Positions 10,229 through 20,067 of a stretch of DNA of 64,000 bases are shown here, piece after piece. Every line of letters begins with the position of its first letter. Position 1 is the first letter of the stretch. The translations under genes were made by a program, and so were the position numbers. The stretch is from positions 1 through 64,000 of the forward strand of contig NZ_WXTX01000001.1 of the NCBI RefSeq assembly GCF_009848685.1. Direction: 5' to 3'. The notes beneath the pieces are model-generated. The model saw nothing but the letters and a program-made list of their open reading frames with translations, was not told where the DNA came from and searched no databases. The stretch is from Andreprevotia sp. IGB-42. GTDB lineage: Bacteria; Pseudomonadota; Gammaproteobacteria; Burkholderiales; Chitinibacteraceae.

Positions 10229-10909
10229 ATGACCACCGTGACCAAGACCTCCGTCCAGATAAGCGCCGCATTGTTCGATATGGATGGCCTGATGCTCGAT
10301 ACCGAGCGCATTGCCTGCCGCGCCTGGCACGATGCAGCAGCAGGCTTGGGGCTGGAGATCGATCCGGAAGTGATCCTGGGCATGGTTGGCATGCATTCGA
10401 GCAAGGTCGAGGCCTGGCTGAAAAGCCAGTTGGGGGATGATGCCCCGGTCAACCTGCTGCGCGATGCCACGCATGAGCGCTACCTGCAACTGACCGAAGC
10501 ACCGATTCCGCACAAGGCGGGCCTGATCGAACTGCTGGAATGGCTGAAAACTGCTGGCCTGCCGATCGGCGTGGCCACCTCCACCCGTCGCAGCATTGCC
10601 GAGCATCATCTGAAGGCCGCCGGCATCTGGCCTTACTTTGCGTTTGCGGTGTGCGGAGACGAGATCGACCACCCCAAGCCGGCGCCGGACATTTATCTGA
10701 AAGCCGCTGGTCTGCATGGTGTGGCGCCGCAGGCCTGCGTGGTGTTCGAGGATTCCAATTTCGGCGTACGCGCCGGTTACAGCGCGGGTTGTCAGGTGAT
10801 CATGGTGCCGGACCTGCGCCAGCCTAGCGAGGAAACGCTGGCCCTTGGCATAACGGTGCTGCCGTCGCTGGTGGAAGCCCGGCAACTTGTTGCCAACTGG
10901 CTGGAGTGA
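10229..10909 (+). CDS. HAD-superfamily beta-phosphoglucomutase-like phosphatase
   Basis: 226 residues. Motif I is LFDMDGLMLDTE, with nucleophile Asp17 and acid/base Asp19. The cap domain follows. Motif II is VATSTRR, motif III lysine sits in HPKPAPDIY, and motif IV is FEDSNFGVRAG. This is HAD subfamily IA, close to YcjU/GS1-like phosphatases acting on sugar phosphates, nucleotides or damaged metabolites. The substrate cannot be predicted. It is likely co-transcribed with the CHAD gene, which begins 2 bases after the stop. Confidence 0.88.
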   Translation: MTTVTKTSVQISAALFDMDGLMLDTERIACRAWHDAAAGLGLEIDPEVILGMVGMHSSKVEAWLKSQLGDDAPVNLLRDATHERYLQLTEAPIPHKAGLIELLEWLKTAGLPIGVATSTRRSIAEHHLKAAGIWPYFAFAVCGDEIDHPKPAPDIYLKAAGLHGVAPQACVVFEDSNFGVRAGYSAGCQVIMVPDLRQPSEETLALGITVLPSLVEARQLVANWLE

Positions 10910-10911
10910 AG

Positions 10912-11676
10912 ATGGCACGCAAAAAACAGCTGCTGACAGAAATCGACATGCTGCTCGAGCGCATGGGCAAACTGCGCGCGCGGTTATGCGCCGCACCGGA
11001 TGAAGAAGCATTGCACGATCTGCGCGTGGCGCTGCGCGGCTTGCGCACGCTGCTGCCGCTTTTGCTGGCAAAGCGTGATCCGCTGCACCAGTCGCTGAAA
11101 ATGGCCTGGCGCAAGCTGTTCAAGCTCACCAGCCCGCTACGCGATACCGAAGTCATGCTGCAGACGCTGCCTGCCGATCACCCGATGACCAGCCAGTTGC
11201 AACAGCGGCAACAAGGCGCCTACCGTGCGCTGGTAGCGGGCCTGTCCAGCATTACCTGGCCGGTGCTGGATGCAGCCAGCCGTGCGCAACTGGCGCTGTC
11301 CATCGACAGCACACGCCGCAAACGCATCCGGCAGCGCATGCGCCGCCGTGCCGCACGTGCTGAAAACGAATTGCGGACATTACTGCATGATGGCGGCAAG
11401 GACGGCAAGGAGGCAGATCACGAAGCGTGGCATCCGTTGCGGATCAAGATCAAGCGCTTGCGCTACCTGATCGAATACGCCGGCCCGTGGCTTGCCGCGC
11501 CGACACGCAAACAGCTGGCACCACTCAAGGCCACACAAGGCGCGATTGGCGACTGGCATGACCTGATCGTGCGCCAACAAGCCGGCATCGTGCTGCCGCA
11601 GGACGCCGGCCGCTTGCCGGAGCTGGAACAAAAGGTGAAGCGCACGCAACGCAAATTGCGCAACGCGCTGGATTGA
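10912..11676 (+). CDS. CHAD domain-containing protein
   Basis: 254 residues and highly basic. The helical domain contains the conserved histidines of CHAD: ALHDLRVALRGLRTLL near residue 35 and HPLRIKIKRLRYLIEYAG near 180. CHAD domains bind inorganic polyphosphate and often locate to polyphosphate granules, which fits the Arg/Lys/His surface. ATG at 10912 is used rather than GTG at 10906, since GGAG sits just before. No CYTH triphosphatase domain is fused or adjacent. Confidence 0.88.
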   Translation: MARKKQLLTEIDMLLERMGKLRARLCAAPDEEALHDLRVALRGLRTLLPLLLAKRDPLHQSLKMAWRKLFKLTSPLRDTEVMLQTLPADHPMTSQLQQRQQGAYRALVAGLSSITWPVLDAASRAQLALSIDSTRRKRIRQRMRRRAARAENELRTLLHDGGKDGKEADHEAWHPLRIKIKRLRYLIEYAGPWLAAPTRKQLAPLKATQGAIGDWHDLIVRQQAGIVLPQDAGRLPELEQKVKRTQRKLRNALD

Positions 11677-11718
11677 AACCGGACTGCAGGGAATCAGGCG
11701 TTCCGATTGAAGCCATAC

Positions 11719-11743
11719 CTGGCAGGCCAATCCGGCCTGCCAG
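11719..11743. terminator. Strong hairpin between convergent genes
   Basis: CTGGCAGGCC and GGCCTGCCAG form a perfect 10-bp stem around a 5-base loop. It lies between the ends of the CHAD gene and dut. There is no clear T run, so terminator status is tentative. Confidence 0.45.
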
Positions 11744-11751
11744 CGGCGGGA

Positions 11752-12201
11752 TCAGTGCTTGCCGGTGCTGCCAAAACCGCCTGCACCACGCTCGCTCTCG
11801 GCAAACGATTCCACCAGATTGAACGTCACCTGCACCACCGGCACGATCACCAGTTGCGCAATGCGCTCCATGGGCTGGATCGTGAACAGCGTGTTGCCAC
11901 GGTTCCAGACCGATACAAAAATCTGCCCCTGGTAATCCGAATCGATCAGCCCCACCAGGTTGCCCAGCACGATACCGTGCTTGTGACCCAGGCCCGAGCG
12001 CGGCAGGATCATCGCGGCAAGGCCGGCGTTGTCCAGATGGATGGCAATCCCCGTCGGCACCAGTGTGGTGGCGCCCGGCGCCAGCTCCACCGGCGCATCC
12101 AGGCACGCACGCAGATCAAGGCCGGCAGCGCCCGGTGTGGCATAGGCTGGCAGGTTTTCCCTGAGGCGTTCGTCGAGGATCTTGACGTCGAGCTGGGTCA
12201 T
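11752..12201 (-). CDS. dut: Deoxyuridine 5'-triphosphate nucleotidohydrolase
   Basis: A 149-residue trimeric dUTPase that converts dUTP to dUMP and pyrophosphate, keeping uracil out of DNA and feeding dTMP synthesis. All motifs are present: [12 protein letters not shown] (21-32), PRSGLG (67-72), GLIDSDYQG with catalytic Asp (84-92), and the C-terminal glycine-rich P-loop GAGGFGSTG. Its ATG overlaps the coaBC stop codon in the 4 bases 12198-12201. coaBC-dut is a common bacterial operon. Confidence 0.98.
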   Translation of the reverse strand: MTQLDVKILDERLRENLPAYATPGAAGLDLRACLDAPVELAPGATTLVPTGIAIHLDNAGLAAMILPRSGLGHKHGIVLGNLVGLIDSDYQGQIFVSVWNRGNTLFTIQPMERIAQLVIVPVVQVTFNLVESFAESERGAGGFGSTGKH

Positions 12202-13388
12202 GCGGTTTTTTCCTTGAAATAGAGTTGGGCAATATGGCTGACCATCTTGCGCGCCACGTCCAGCTTGGGGCCGCGTGGCAGGCGGTGTTCGCCATTGTCG
12301 TCGAGCAGGATGATTTCGTTATCGTCCGCACCCATGGCGCTTTGCACCAGGTTGGCGGCCAGCAGTGGCAGGTGCTTGCGCTTGCGCTTGGCTTCCGCGT
12401 ATTCGAGCAGGTTTTCCGATTCCGCGGCAAACCCCACGCAGAATGGGGGTGCCGGGCGCGTGGCCACGCGCGCCAGGATATCCGGGTTGGGCGCCAGCTC
12501 CAGCGTGAGGATGTGCGCGTCTTTCTTGATCTTCTGCTCGGACGGGTTGAGCACGTAGTAGTCTGCCACCGCGGCCACCGCGATGAAGATATCGGCGTCA
12601 TCCACCTCGGCCTCCACTGCATTGAGCATTTCCTGTGCCGATTGCACATCGATACGACGGCACTCCGGCGGTGTGGCCTGCGTGGTTTCACCGGCGATGA
12701 TGGTGACCTCCGCGCCGGCTTCCCATGCGGCACGCGCCACCGCAAAGCCCATCTTGCCCGAACTGGAATTGGTGATGCCGCGTACCGCATCGATGCGCTC
12801 GAAGGTGGGGCCTGCGGTCAGCAGTACGCGGCGGCCAGAGAGCGGCTTGGGCTGGAAGCTGGCCTCCAGGTGCTGCAGCAGCTCTTCCGGCTCCAGCATG
12901 CGGCCCTGCCCCACCTCACCGCACGCCTGCTCGCCCGCGGCCGGGCCCAATACGCGCACGCCATCGGCCAGCAACTGGGCGATGTTGCGCTGGTTGGGTG
13001 GGTTGTCCCACATCTGCCGGTTCATGGCCGGCGCGACCAGCAGCGGGCAATCACGGGCGGAAATCAGCGTGGACAGCAAATCATCGGTCAGGCCGAGTGC
13101 GGTCTTGGCAATGATGTCTGCGGTAGCAGGCGCAATCAGCAAGGCATCGGCACCGCGCGTGAGCTGGATATGCGCCATGCCGTTCGACAGGCTGGGCGAC
13201 CACAGCGCGCTGTACACCGGCCGGTTCGACAACGCCTGGAACGTGGCCGGGCCGACGAACTGTGCACCCGCCTCAGTCAGCACCACATCCACCTGCCAGC
13301 CAGCCTTTACCATCAGGCGCACCAGCTCCGCCGACTTGTACGCGGCCACCCCGCCGGTAACGCCCAATACGATCCTTCTTTGCTTCAT
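12198..13388 (-). CDS. coaBC: Bifunctional phosphopantothenoylcysteine decarboxylase/phosphopantothenate-cysteine ligase
   Basis: 396 residues of the coenzyme A pathway. The N-terminal FMN-dependent flavoprotein half (CoaC) has [31 protein letters not shown] and [10 protein letters not shown]. The C-terminal ligase half (CoaB) has the dimer motif [17 protein letters not shown] and the late KIKKD lysine strip. It ligates cysteine to 4'-phosphopantothenate with CTP, then decarboxylates to phosphopantetheine. It is divergent from radC across about 105 bases and coupled to dut by an ATGA overlap. Confidence 0.97.
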   Translation of the reverse strand: MKQRRIVLGVTGGVAAYKSAELVRLMVKAGWQVDVVLTEAGAQFVGPATFQALSNRPVYSALWSPSLSNGMAHIQLTRGADALLIAPATADIIAKTALGLTDDLLSTLISARDCPLLVAPAMNRQMWDNPPNQRNIAQLLADGVRVLGPAAGEQACGEVGQGRMLEPEELLQHLEASFQPKPLSGRRVLLTAGPTFERIDAVRGITNSSSGKMGFAVARAAWEAGAEVTIIAGETTQATPPECRRIDVQSAQEMLNAVEAEVDDADIFIAVAAVADYYVLNPSEQKIKKDAHILTLELAPNPDILARVATRPAPPFCVGFAAESENLLEYAEAKRKRKHLPLLAANLVQSAMGADDNEIILLDDNGEHRLPRGPKLDVARKMVSHIAQLYFKEKTA

Positions 13389-13493
13389 GACCTGCCATCG
13401 CTTATATCGGTGTGACCCTGTGCCATAGATGCCGGCTGCAGCGCCAAAAACAATGCCCGGTAAACCGGGCTAAACATCCCGAGAGTGTAAACC

Positions 13494-14171
13494 ATGCCCA
13501 TCACCGATTGGCCCATCGATGAGCGACCGAGAGAAAAGTTGCTGACCCGCGGTGCGGCAGCGTTGTCCGATGCGGAACTGCTGGCGATATTCCTGCGGGT
13601 GGGCATCGTGGGCAGCAGCGCGGTCGATCTGGCGCGCACGCTGTTGCTGCGCTTTGGCAGCCTGAATGCGCTGTTCGCCGCCGCCCGCAGCGATTTTTCC
13701 GCCGTGCCCGGCATGGGTGATGCCAAGTTCGCGCAACTGCAGGCGGTGCTGGAAATGTCTCGCCGGGCGCTCAGCGAGGAAATCAGCCGCAACAGCGTGC
13801 TGGGCTCGCCCGCAGCGGTGCGCGATTACCTGGTGCTGCTGCTGCGTGGCCGCAGCAACGAAGTGTTTGTCGCGCTGTTCCTCGATGCAGCCAACCGGCT
13901 GATCAGTTGCGAGGAAGTAGCACAAGGCTCGCTGACCGAGGCGCGGGTTTACCCGCGCGAGCTGGCCAAGAAGGCACTCAATCTCAACGCGGCCTCGATC
14001 ATCGTCGCACACAACCATCCGTCGGGAAACGCACAGCCATCCGCTGCCGACATCGCGTTGACGCGGCATCTTGCCGAGGCATTAAAGCTGTTGGAAATCA
14101 AATTGCTGGATCATTTTCTTGTTGCAGGACATCAAGTCATCTCCTTTGCGGAACAAGGGCTTATGGACTGA
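13494..14171 (+). CDS. radC: RadC family JAB1/MPN metalloprotein
   Basis: 225 residues. The N-terminal helix-hairpin-helix-like region ([19 protein letters not shown], then [13 protein letters not shown]) leads to a JAMM zinc-hydrolase-like domain with [15 protein letters not shown]. His173, His175 and Asp186 are the metal ligands. The old DNA-repair name is not well supported and the role is uncertain. The position next to coaBC-dut is common in proteobacteria. Confidence 0.93.
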   Translation: MPITDWPIDERPREKLLTRGAAALSDAELLAIFLRVGIVGSSAVDLARTLLLRFGSLNALFAAARSDFSAVPGMGDAKFAQLQAVLEMSRRALSEEISRNSVLGSPAAVRDYLVLLLRGRSNEVFVALFLDAANRLISCEEVAQGSLTEARVYPRELAKKALNLNAASIIVAHNHPSGNAQPSAADIALTRHLAEALKLLEIKLLDHFLVAGHQVISFAEQGLMD

Positions 14172-14247
14172 ACGTGGGCTGAGCGCCCCTCAAGCTTTGC
14201 GTGAAGCTGCCGATTGCTTAAAAGAAACATGCTACGCGGAGCCTATC

Positions 14248-15294
14248 ATGCGCATCACCGATTCAGCCGTTGCCTCCCAGGCAAGCCGCAGCTTTTCCAG
14301 CCAGCAACAGACCAGCATGTCGGTGCGCTACCAGGCGCCGCAACGCCAGCCGGCAGCACCGCGGGAGCAGGCGCGTGGCAACCGGCCCGATGTATCGCTG
14401 TCGCATGCTGGCCGCGAGCAATCCGCACAGCGGGTGGAAAAAAAAGACGCCAACGACAACCTCAGCCCGTACATTTCGCTGGTGAAGCGCCTGCTGGAAT
14501 ACATGCTGGGCCACGCTATCGACATCAGCCAGTATGTACCGGGCGCCACAGGTGGCGATAATGCACCGGCCACGCAGGACAGCGGAGCAACGGCCAGCAG
14601 TCAGCCGGCGCAGGCATCGCAAGCAGGCTTTGCCATTGAATACAATCACAGCTACCAGGAAGTGGAAGCAGCGCAATACAGTACGCAGGGCATCGTCAAA
14701 ACCGCCGATGGCCGGGAAATCCAGTTTAGCGCCGAGCTCTCGATGGCACGCAGCTACTCGGAAACCAGCAGCGTGGGCGTCTATTCGGGCAGCCTGGCCA
14801 AGGTGCAGAAAGACCCGCTGATCCTCGATTTTGGCGGTACCGCCGGCCAGCTCTCCAGCCAGACCTTCGCTTTCGATATCGATAGCGACGGCCAGCAGGA
14901 TCAGATCAGCAAGCTCAAGCAGGGGGCGGCCTTCCTTGCGCTGGATCGCAACAACAACGGCAAGGTGGACAATGGTGGCGAGCTGTTCGGCACCCGTACC
15001 GGTGACGGCTTTGCGGAATTGGCCGCTTACGACGACGATGGCAACGGCTGGATCGATGAAGGCGATGCAGTATTCGGCCAGCTCAAGCTGTGGCTCAAGG
15101 ATGAATCGGGCCAGGATAAACAGGTCGACCTGAAAGCCATGGGAGTGGGTGCCATCTACCTGGGTGCGGCAAAAGCTGACTTCAATATCAACGATGCCAG
15201 CAACAACACCTTGGGCAAAGTACGTGCCAGTGGCATTTATCTGACAGAAGACGGCGCGGTCGGCAGCCTGCAGCAGGTGGACCTAAGCGTCTGA
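14248..15294 (+). CDS. Protein with a C-terminal Ca-binding-loop domain, function unknown
   Basis: 348 residues with no signal peptide. The first 130 residues are Gln/Ser/Ala-rich and look disordered. The C-terminal half has EF-hand or dockerin-like acidic loops: DIDSDGQQDQ, DRNNNGKVDNGGELFG and DDDGNGWIDEGD. These are followed by FGQLKLWLKDESGQD and GVGAIYLG. Many proteobacteria carry similar proteins (ELFG, then GFAELAAYDDDGNGWID) that remain uncharacterised. The start at 14248 has a GCGGAG-like SD; longer in-frame starts overlap radC. Secretion would need a non-classical route. Confidence 0.75.
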   Translation: MRITDSAVASQASRSFSSQQQTSMSVRYQAPQRQPAAPREQARGNRPDVSLSHAGREQSAQRVEKKDANDNLSPYISLVKRLLEYMLGHAIDISQYVPGATGGDNAPATQDSGATASSQPAQASQAGFAIEYNHSYQEVEAAQYSTQGIVKTADGREIQFSAELSMARSYSETSSVGVYSGSLAKVQKDPLILDFGGTAGQLSSQTFAFDIDSDGQQDQISKLKQGAAFLALDRNNNGKVDNGGELFGTRTGDGFAELAAYDDDGNGWIDEGDAVFGQLKLWLKDESGQDKQVDLKAMGVGAIYLGAAKADFNINDASNNTLGKVRASGIYLTEDGAVGSLQQVDLSV

Positions 15295-15497
15295 AATCTT
15301 GCAATTTTTCTTTATCGCACCCTTTAGTGGTGCAGATACAACAGTCGAATCCGGGAAAACCCGTATTTGACAGTCATTCTTCGCCCTCCCCATGATCGTT
15401 TTCTATCATCGGGTAAGTCCTGTGTTCAGATGGCTTGCAGCCTCCGTACACCGGCGCTCGCTGATTTCAACCAAACAGCATCTAGGGGATAGTTCAA

Positions 15498-16715
15498 ATG
15501 ACCATCGCGCGTTACAGCCTGATCGCAGCATCGCTGCTCACGCTCGCCGCTTGCGGCAAACAACAGGAACCGGCGGCGCCAGAAGCAGCCAGTGCAGCGC
15601 CTGCAGCTTCGGCCGCTGCTGAAGCACCGGCGACTACCGGCGGCGACGGTACTGTCAAGATCGGCCACGCAGCACCGCTGACCGGCAATATTGCCCACCT
15701 CGGCAAGGACAACGAGTACGGCGTGAAGATGGCCATCGACGAAATCAACGATGCCGGCGGTGCCGACATCGGCGGCAAGAAGGTCAAGTTCGAACTGGTA
15801 TCGGAAGACGACCAGGCCGATCCGAAAACCGCCACCACCGTAGCGCAGCGCTTTGTCGACCAGAAGGTCGTCGGCGTGATCGGCCACCTGAACTCGGGCA
15901 CCACCATCCCGGCTTCCAAGCTGTACTCGGATGCAGGCATCCCGCAGATCTCCCCGTCGGCAACCGCCGTAGCCTACACCGCACAGGGCTTCAAGACCGC
16001 CTTCCGCGTGATGGCCAACGACGCGCAGCAAGGCAAGGTGCTGGGTGACTTCGCCGTTGCCAAGCTCAAGGTGAAGAAGGTTGCCATCGTTGACGACCGT
16101 ACTGCCTACGGCCAAGGCCTCGCAGACGAGTTCGAGAAAGCTGCCAAGGCCGCCGGTGCGGAAGTGGTGAAGCGCGAATTCACCACCAACCAGGAAACCG
16201 ACTTCAACGCCATCCTGACCAGCATCAAGGGTGCCAAGCCTGACCTGATCTTCTACGGCGGCATGGATGCGCAAGCAGCACCGCTGAAGAAGCAGGCCAA
16301 GAAGCTGGGCATTGCCGCCAAGGTGATGGGCGGCGACGGCACGCAAACGCCGGAGCTGATCAAGCTGGCCGGTAGCGATGCGGAAGGCATGATTTCCTCC
16401 AGCCCGGGCCAGGACAAGGTTGCCATGCCGGGCGGCAAGGAATTCCTCGACAAGTTCAAGGCCAAGTTCGGTACCGATGTGCAGCTGTACGCACCGTACT
16501 GCTATGACGCCGTGAAGGTCATGGTCGAAGCGATGAAGAAAGCCGGCTCCACCGAGCCTGCCAAGTACCTGCCAGAACTCGCCAAGATCGAGCTGGACGG
16601 TGTAACCGGCCATATCTCGTTCGACGAGAAGGGCGACATCAAGAATGGCGCCATCACCATCTACCAGGTGAAGGGCGGCAAGTGGGAAGTACTGGAAGTC
16701 GTGGGCGGCAAGTAA
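15498..16715 (+). CDS. livK: Branched-chain amino acid ABC transporter, substrate-binding lipoprotein
   Basis: 405 residues. A lipoprotein signal with lipobox LAAC (Cys19) is followed by an Ala/Pro-rich linker of about 30 residues and a Leu/Ile/Val-binding fold (Peripla_BP_6). Typical motifs are VKIGHAAPLTGNIAHLGKD, GVKMAIDEINDAGG, VVGVIGHLNSG and AYGQGLADEF. The usual LivK/LivJ is a soluble periplasmic protein. This one should be membrane-anchored, with the linker as a tether. It delivers branched-chain or related amino acids to LivHMGF, encoded 514 bases downstream. Exact ligand is not predictable. Confidence 0.93.
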   Translation: MTIARYSLIAASLLTLAACGKQQEPAAPEAASAAPAASAAAEAPATTGGDGTVKIGHAAPLTGNIAHLGKDNEYGVKMAIDEINDAGGADIGGKKVKFELVSEDDQADPKTATTVAQRFVDQKVVGVIGHLNSGTTIPASKLYSDAGIPQISPSATAVAYTAQGFKTAFRVMANDAQQGKVLGDFAVAKLKVKKVAIVDDRTAYGQGLADEFEKAAKAAGAEVVKREFTTNQETDFNAILTSIKGAKPDLIFYGGMDAQAAPLKKQAKKLGIAAKVMGGDGTQTPELIKLAGSDAEGMISSSPGQDKVAMPGGKEFLDKFKAKFGTDVQLYAPYCYDAVKVMVEAMKKAGSTEPAKYLPELAKIELDGVTGHISFDEKGDIKNGAITIYQVKGGKWEVLEVVGGK

Positions 16716-17229
16716 GCCCCGGCAACCTGTCGTAACGCCCCGCTGGCGCAATAGCCGGCATCAGCGGGTGCGCTGCAGTAGCAACTGCAGCCGATTGCAG
16801 CGGCGCCCCTTGCGGGCGCCGTTTTCATTTCCGCATGCGGCTTGTTGCAGCACAGCAACAATCTTGTGCTGGCTGGCAACAGCACACCCGGAGCAGGCAC
16901 TATCGCCAGTTGCACTGCAGCCGGCTGAAAACGATCGTTTTACGCGGAAATATCGACAAAATTGCCGCTGCAATCCGCATTCCGGCTATATCTGAAAGCA
17001 GGCCGGAAGCCAGCGGAAATGCAGCGATGCATGGCAGGAATAAGGCCTAACCCATAGGGGAAACACGCAAGTAGGCGCATCAGGTCGGCAGATGTAAGTT
17101 TCGCTCGCTAAACTGTAACGGTTGGTTTCAAACGCAACTGCATACAGATGACCGTCGCCCAACGGCCCGCACGCAAGCGCAGGCTGCAAGACGGTCGATA
17201 CCAATACCCTCACCGAGGATGGGAGCCAA
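16716..17229 (+). other. 514-base non-coding interval between livK and livH
   Basis: No gene supported. It holds the livK terminator at 16801-16829 and a perfect 14-base palindrome AAAACGATCGTTTT at 16928-16941. The livH leader follows. The distance and terminator suggest livHMGF has its own promoter here, but no convincing -35/-10 pair was found. Confidence 0.6.
16801..16829 (+). terminator. Rho-independent terminator after livK
   Basis: CGGCGCCC and GGGCGCCG make an 8-bp stem with a CTTGC loop, followed by TTTTCATTT. It ends the highly expressed binding-protein transcript apart from the permease genes. Confidence 0.75.
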
Positions 17230-18159
17230 GTGGATATCTTCCTGCAACAAATCATCAATGGCCTGGTGGTCGGCAGCATTTATGCGCTGATCGCTCTGGG
17301 CTACACGATGGTGTACGGCATCATGCAACTGATCAATTTTGCCCATGGCGAAATCGTGATGATCGGCGCGATGGTCACCATCACCTGCATCAACCTGCTG
17401 CTGGGCATGGGCGTCAGCCTGCCCGGCCCGCTGCTGTTGCTGGCTGGCCTGTTGATGGCCATCCCGGTTTCCGCGCTGCTGGGCTACACCATCGAGAAGG
17501 TCGCCTATCGCCCGCTGCGCCGTGCGCCGCGCCTGGCGCCACTGATCACCGCGATCGGCGTTTCCATCGTGCTGCAGCAGGTGGCCATGCTGATCTGGGG
17601 CCGCAGCTATCGCCCCTTCCCCGCCATCTTGCCCACCACCGTGCACGATTTCTTCGGCGCTGCGGTGACCGACCTGCAGGTGGCCATCGTGATCCTGGCA
17701 CTGCTGCTGATGGGCGGCCTGTTCTTCCTGATCGAGCGCACCAAGCTGGGCCGCGCCATGCGCGCCACCGCGCAGAACCCGGATGTGGCCGGCCTGATGG
17801 GCGTGAACATCAACAGCATCATTTCGATGACTTTCATGATCGGCTCGGGCCTGGGCGCCGTGGCCGGCGTGATGGTTGCAGCCAACTATGACCAGGCCCA
17901 TGCGTACATGGGCTTCCTGATCGGCCTGAAGGCCTTCACCGCAGCCGTGCTGGGTGGCATCGGCAACCTCGCCGGTGCCGTGGTGGGCGGCATTCTGCTG
18001 GGGCTGATCGAAAGCCTCGGGTCCGGTTACCTGGGCGACCTCACCGGCGGCTTCCTCGGCAGCAACTACAAGGACATCTTTGCCTTCGTGGTGCTGATCG
18101 GCGTCCTTGTATTCCGCCCAAGCGGCCTGCTTGGCGAACGCGTGGCCGACCGCGCCTGA
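17230..18159 (+). CDS. livH: Branched-chain amino acid ABC transporter permease LivH
   Basis: 309 residues, polytopic inner-membrane permease (BPD_transp_2). Hallmarks are QQIINGLVVGSIYALIALGYTMVYGI at the N-terminus, INFAHGEIVMIGA, and the EAA-like loop FLIERTKLGRAMRATAQNPDVAGLMGVN. The start is GTG at 17230, preceded by a GGGAG SD. First gene of livH-livM-livG-livF, with LivM beginning 19 bases after its stop. Confidence 0.95.
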   Translation: MDIFLQQIINGLVVGSIYALIALGYTMVYGIMQLINFAHGEIVMIGAMVTITCINLLLGMGVSLPGPLLLLAGLLMAIPVSALLGYTIEKVAYRPLRRAPRLAPLITAIGVSIVLQQVAMLIWGRSYRPFPAILPTTVHDFFGAAVTDLQVAIVILALLLMGGLFFLIERTKLGRAMRATAQNPDVAGLMGVNINSIISMTFMIGSGLGAVAGVMVAANYDQAHAYMGFLIGLKAFTAAVLGGIGNLAGAVVGGILLGLIESLGSGYLGDLTGGFLGSNYKDIFAFVVLIGVLVFRPSGLLGERVADRA

Positions 18160-18178
18160 GCCAACGGAGAAAACAACA

Positions 18179-19291
18179 ATGGCTATCGATTTCCTGAAAA
18201 ACCGCCAGCAACGGCTGATTGCGAGCATCCTGTTCGCCATCGTGCTGGCCATCCTGCCCTGGGTATTGTCCGGCGGCTTCGAGAACGGCAAGTCCTGGCT
18301 GCGTGCCGTCGACTTCGCCCTCCTCTACATCATGCTGGCGCTGGGCCTCAACATCGTGGTCGGCTACGCCGGGCTGCTCGACCTGGGCTATATCGCGTTC
18401 TACGCGGTGGGTGCCTATCTGTACGCGCTGCTCAACTCGCCACACCTGCAGGCCGTCCTGCCATCATGGCTGGCCTATCCACCGTTGCTGATCATGCTGG
18501 TGCTGGCAGCGCTTGTGGCGGGGCTGTTCGGGGTGTTGTTGGGCTCGCCCACGCTGAAGCTGCGTGGTGACTACCTGGCCATCGTGACACTGGGTTTTGG
18601 CGAAATCGTGCGCATCTTCATGAACAACCTGGATCGCCCGATCAACATCACCAATGGCCCGCAAGGCATCAACAACATTGCCAAGGTACATGTGGGCGGG
18701 CTGGATCTGGGCCGGCCGATCGAGTGGCTGGGCATCACGTTCGAAACCGTGCACAGCTACTACTACCTGATCCTGGCGTTCTGCGCGCTGATCATCTTCG
18801 TGACCGTGCGCCTGCAGCAATCGCGTATCGGCCGTGCCTGGGTGGCCATCCGCGAGGATGAAATCGCCGCCAACGCCATGGGCATCAACACCCGCAACAT
18901 CAAGCTGCTGGCGTTTGCCATGGGCGCCAGCTTCGGCGGGGTATCCGGTGCGCTGTTTGCCAGCTTCCAGGGCTTCGTATCGCCCGAATCCTTCGTGCTG
19001 ATGGAATCGATCATGGTGCTGTGCATGGTGGTGCTGGGCGGCATGGGGCACATTCCGGGCGTGATCCTGGGCGCCATCATCGTATCGATCACGCCGGAAA
19101 TCCTGCGTGACGTGATCAATCCGCTGCAGAACGCGGTGTTCGGCAAGCGCGTGGTGGACCCGGAAAACCTGCGCATGCTGATTTTCGGCCTTGCCATGAT
19201 CATCATCATGCTGCTGCGCCCGGAAGGCCTGTGGCCATCCAAGCGCCGCAAAGCGGAATTCCATGAAAAAGACGCGGAGGCTACGGCATGA
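18179..19291 (+). CDS. livM: Branched-chain amino acid ABC transporter permease LivM
   Basis: 370 residues. The second permease subunit, with LNIVVGYAGLLDLGYIAFYAVGAY and the cytoplasmic coupling loop QQSRIGRAWVAIREDEIAANAMGIN. The C-terminus LRPEGLWPSKRR is usual for LivM. ACGGAGA lies 8 bases before the ATG. The stop overlaps the livG start (ATGA at 19288-19291). Confidence 0.95.
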   Translation: MAIDFLKNRQQRLIASILFAIVLAILPWVLSGGFENGKSWLRAVDFALLYIMLALGLNIVVGYAGLLDLGYIAFYAVGAYLYALLNSPHLQAVLPSWLAYPPLLIMLVLAALVAGLFGVLLGSPTLKLRGDYLAIVTLGFGEIVRIFMNNLDRPINITNGPQGINNIAKVHVGGLDLGRPIEWLGITFETVHSYYYLILAFCALIIFVTVRLQQSRIGRAWVAIREDEIAANAMGINTRNIKLLAFAMGASFGGVSGALFASFQGFVSPESFVLMESIMVLCMVVLGGMGHIPGVILGAIIVSITPEILRDVINPLQNAVFGKRVVDPENLRMLIFGLAMIIIMLLRPEGLWPSKRRKAEFHEKDAEATA

Positions 19292-20067
19292 GCAACGTCC
19301 AGCAACCGCTTCTCAGCATCGAGGGCATCCACAAGCGTTTTGGCGGCCTGCATGCGCTGAGCGATGTATCGCTGTCGATCAACAAGGGCGAAATCTATGG
19401 CCTGATCGGCCCGAACGGCGCCGGCAAGACCACGCTGTTCAATGTGCTGACCGGGCTTTACCTGCCCGACGAAGGCAAGTTCACCTTTGCCGGCAAGAAC
19501 CTGTTCCGCCAGAAACCCTACGTGGTGGTGGAAAGCGGTATTGCCCGCACCTTCCAGAACATCCGCCTGTTCGCCAACATGACGGCGCTGGAGAACGTGA
19601 TGGTGGGCCAGCACGTGCGCACCAGGGCCGGCGTATTCGGCGCGGTGTTCCACCCGCCGAAAGCCAAAGCAGAGGAAGCGAGCATCAAGGCACGTGCGTT
19701 GGAGCTGCTCGATTACGTGGGCATTGGCAAGCGCGCGCAGGAGCTGGCACGCAACCTGTCGTACGGTGATCAGCGCAGGCTGGAAATTGCCCGTGCACTG
19801 GCCACCGGCCCTACCCTACTGGCGCTGGACGAACCCGCTGCCGGCATGAACCCGAACGAAACCGCGGCGCTGAAAACGCTGATGGAGAAGATCCGTGGCG
19901 ACGGCGTGACCATCCTGCTGATCGAGCACGATGTGAAGCTGATGATGGGCTTGTGTGACCGCATTGCCGTGCTCGACTACGGCAAGAAAATCGCCGAAGG
20001 CGTACCGGCACAAGTGAAGAATGATCCAAGAGTGATCGAAGCATATCTGGGAGTCGCCAGCGAATGA
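19288..20067 (+). CDS. livG: Branched-chain amino acid ABC transporter ATPase LivG
   Basis: 259 residues. ABC ATPase with Walker A GPNGAGKTT (about 43-51), the LivG-specific ARTFQNIRLFANMTALENV, signature LSYGDQRRLEIARAL and Walker B LLALDEPAAGMNP. It energises import through LivHM together with LivF. It overlaps both neighbours by 4 bases, so the whole set is translationally coupled. Confidence 0.96.
   Translation: MSNVQQPLLSIEGIHKRFGGLHALSDVSLSINKGEIYGLIGPNGAGKTTLFNVLTGLYLPDEGKFTFAGKNLFRQKPYVVVESGIARTFQNIRLFANMTALENVMVGQHVRTRAGVFGAVFHPPKAKAEEASIKARALELLDYVGIGKRAQELARNLSYGDQRRLEIARALATGPTLLALDEPAAGMNPNETAALKTLMEKIRGDGVTILLIEHDVKLMMGLCDRIAVLDYGKKIAEGVPAQVKNDPRVIEAYLGVASE

Noticed and set aside
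15317-15333. GCACC-N7-GGTGC hairpin after the acidic-loop protein gene as a terminator
   Set aside because: The stem is only 5 bp with no T run on either strand.
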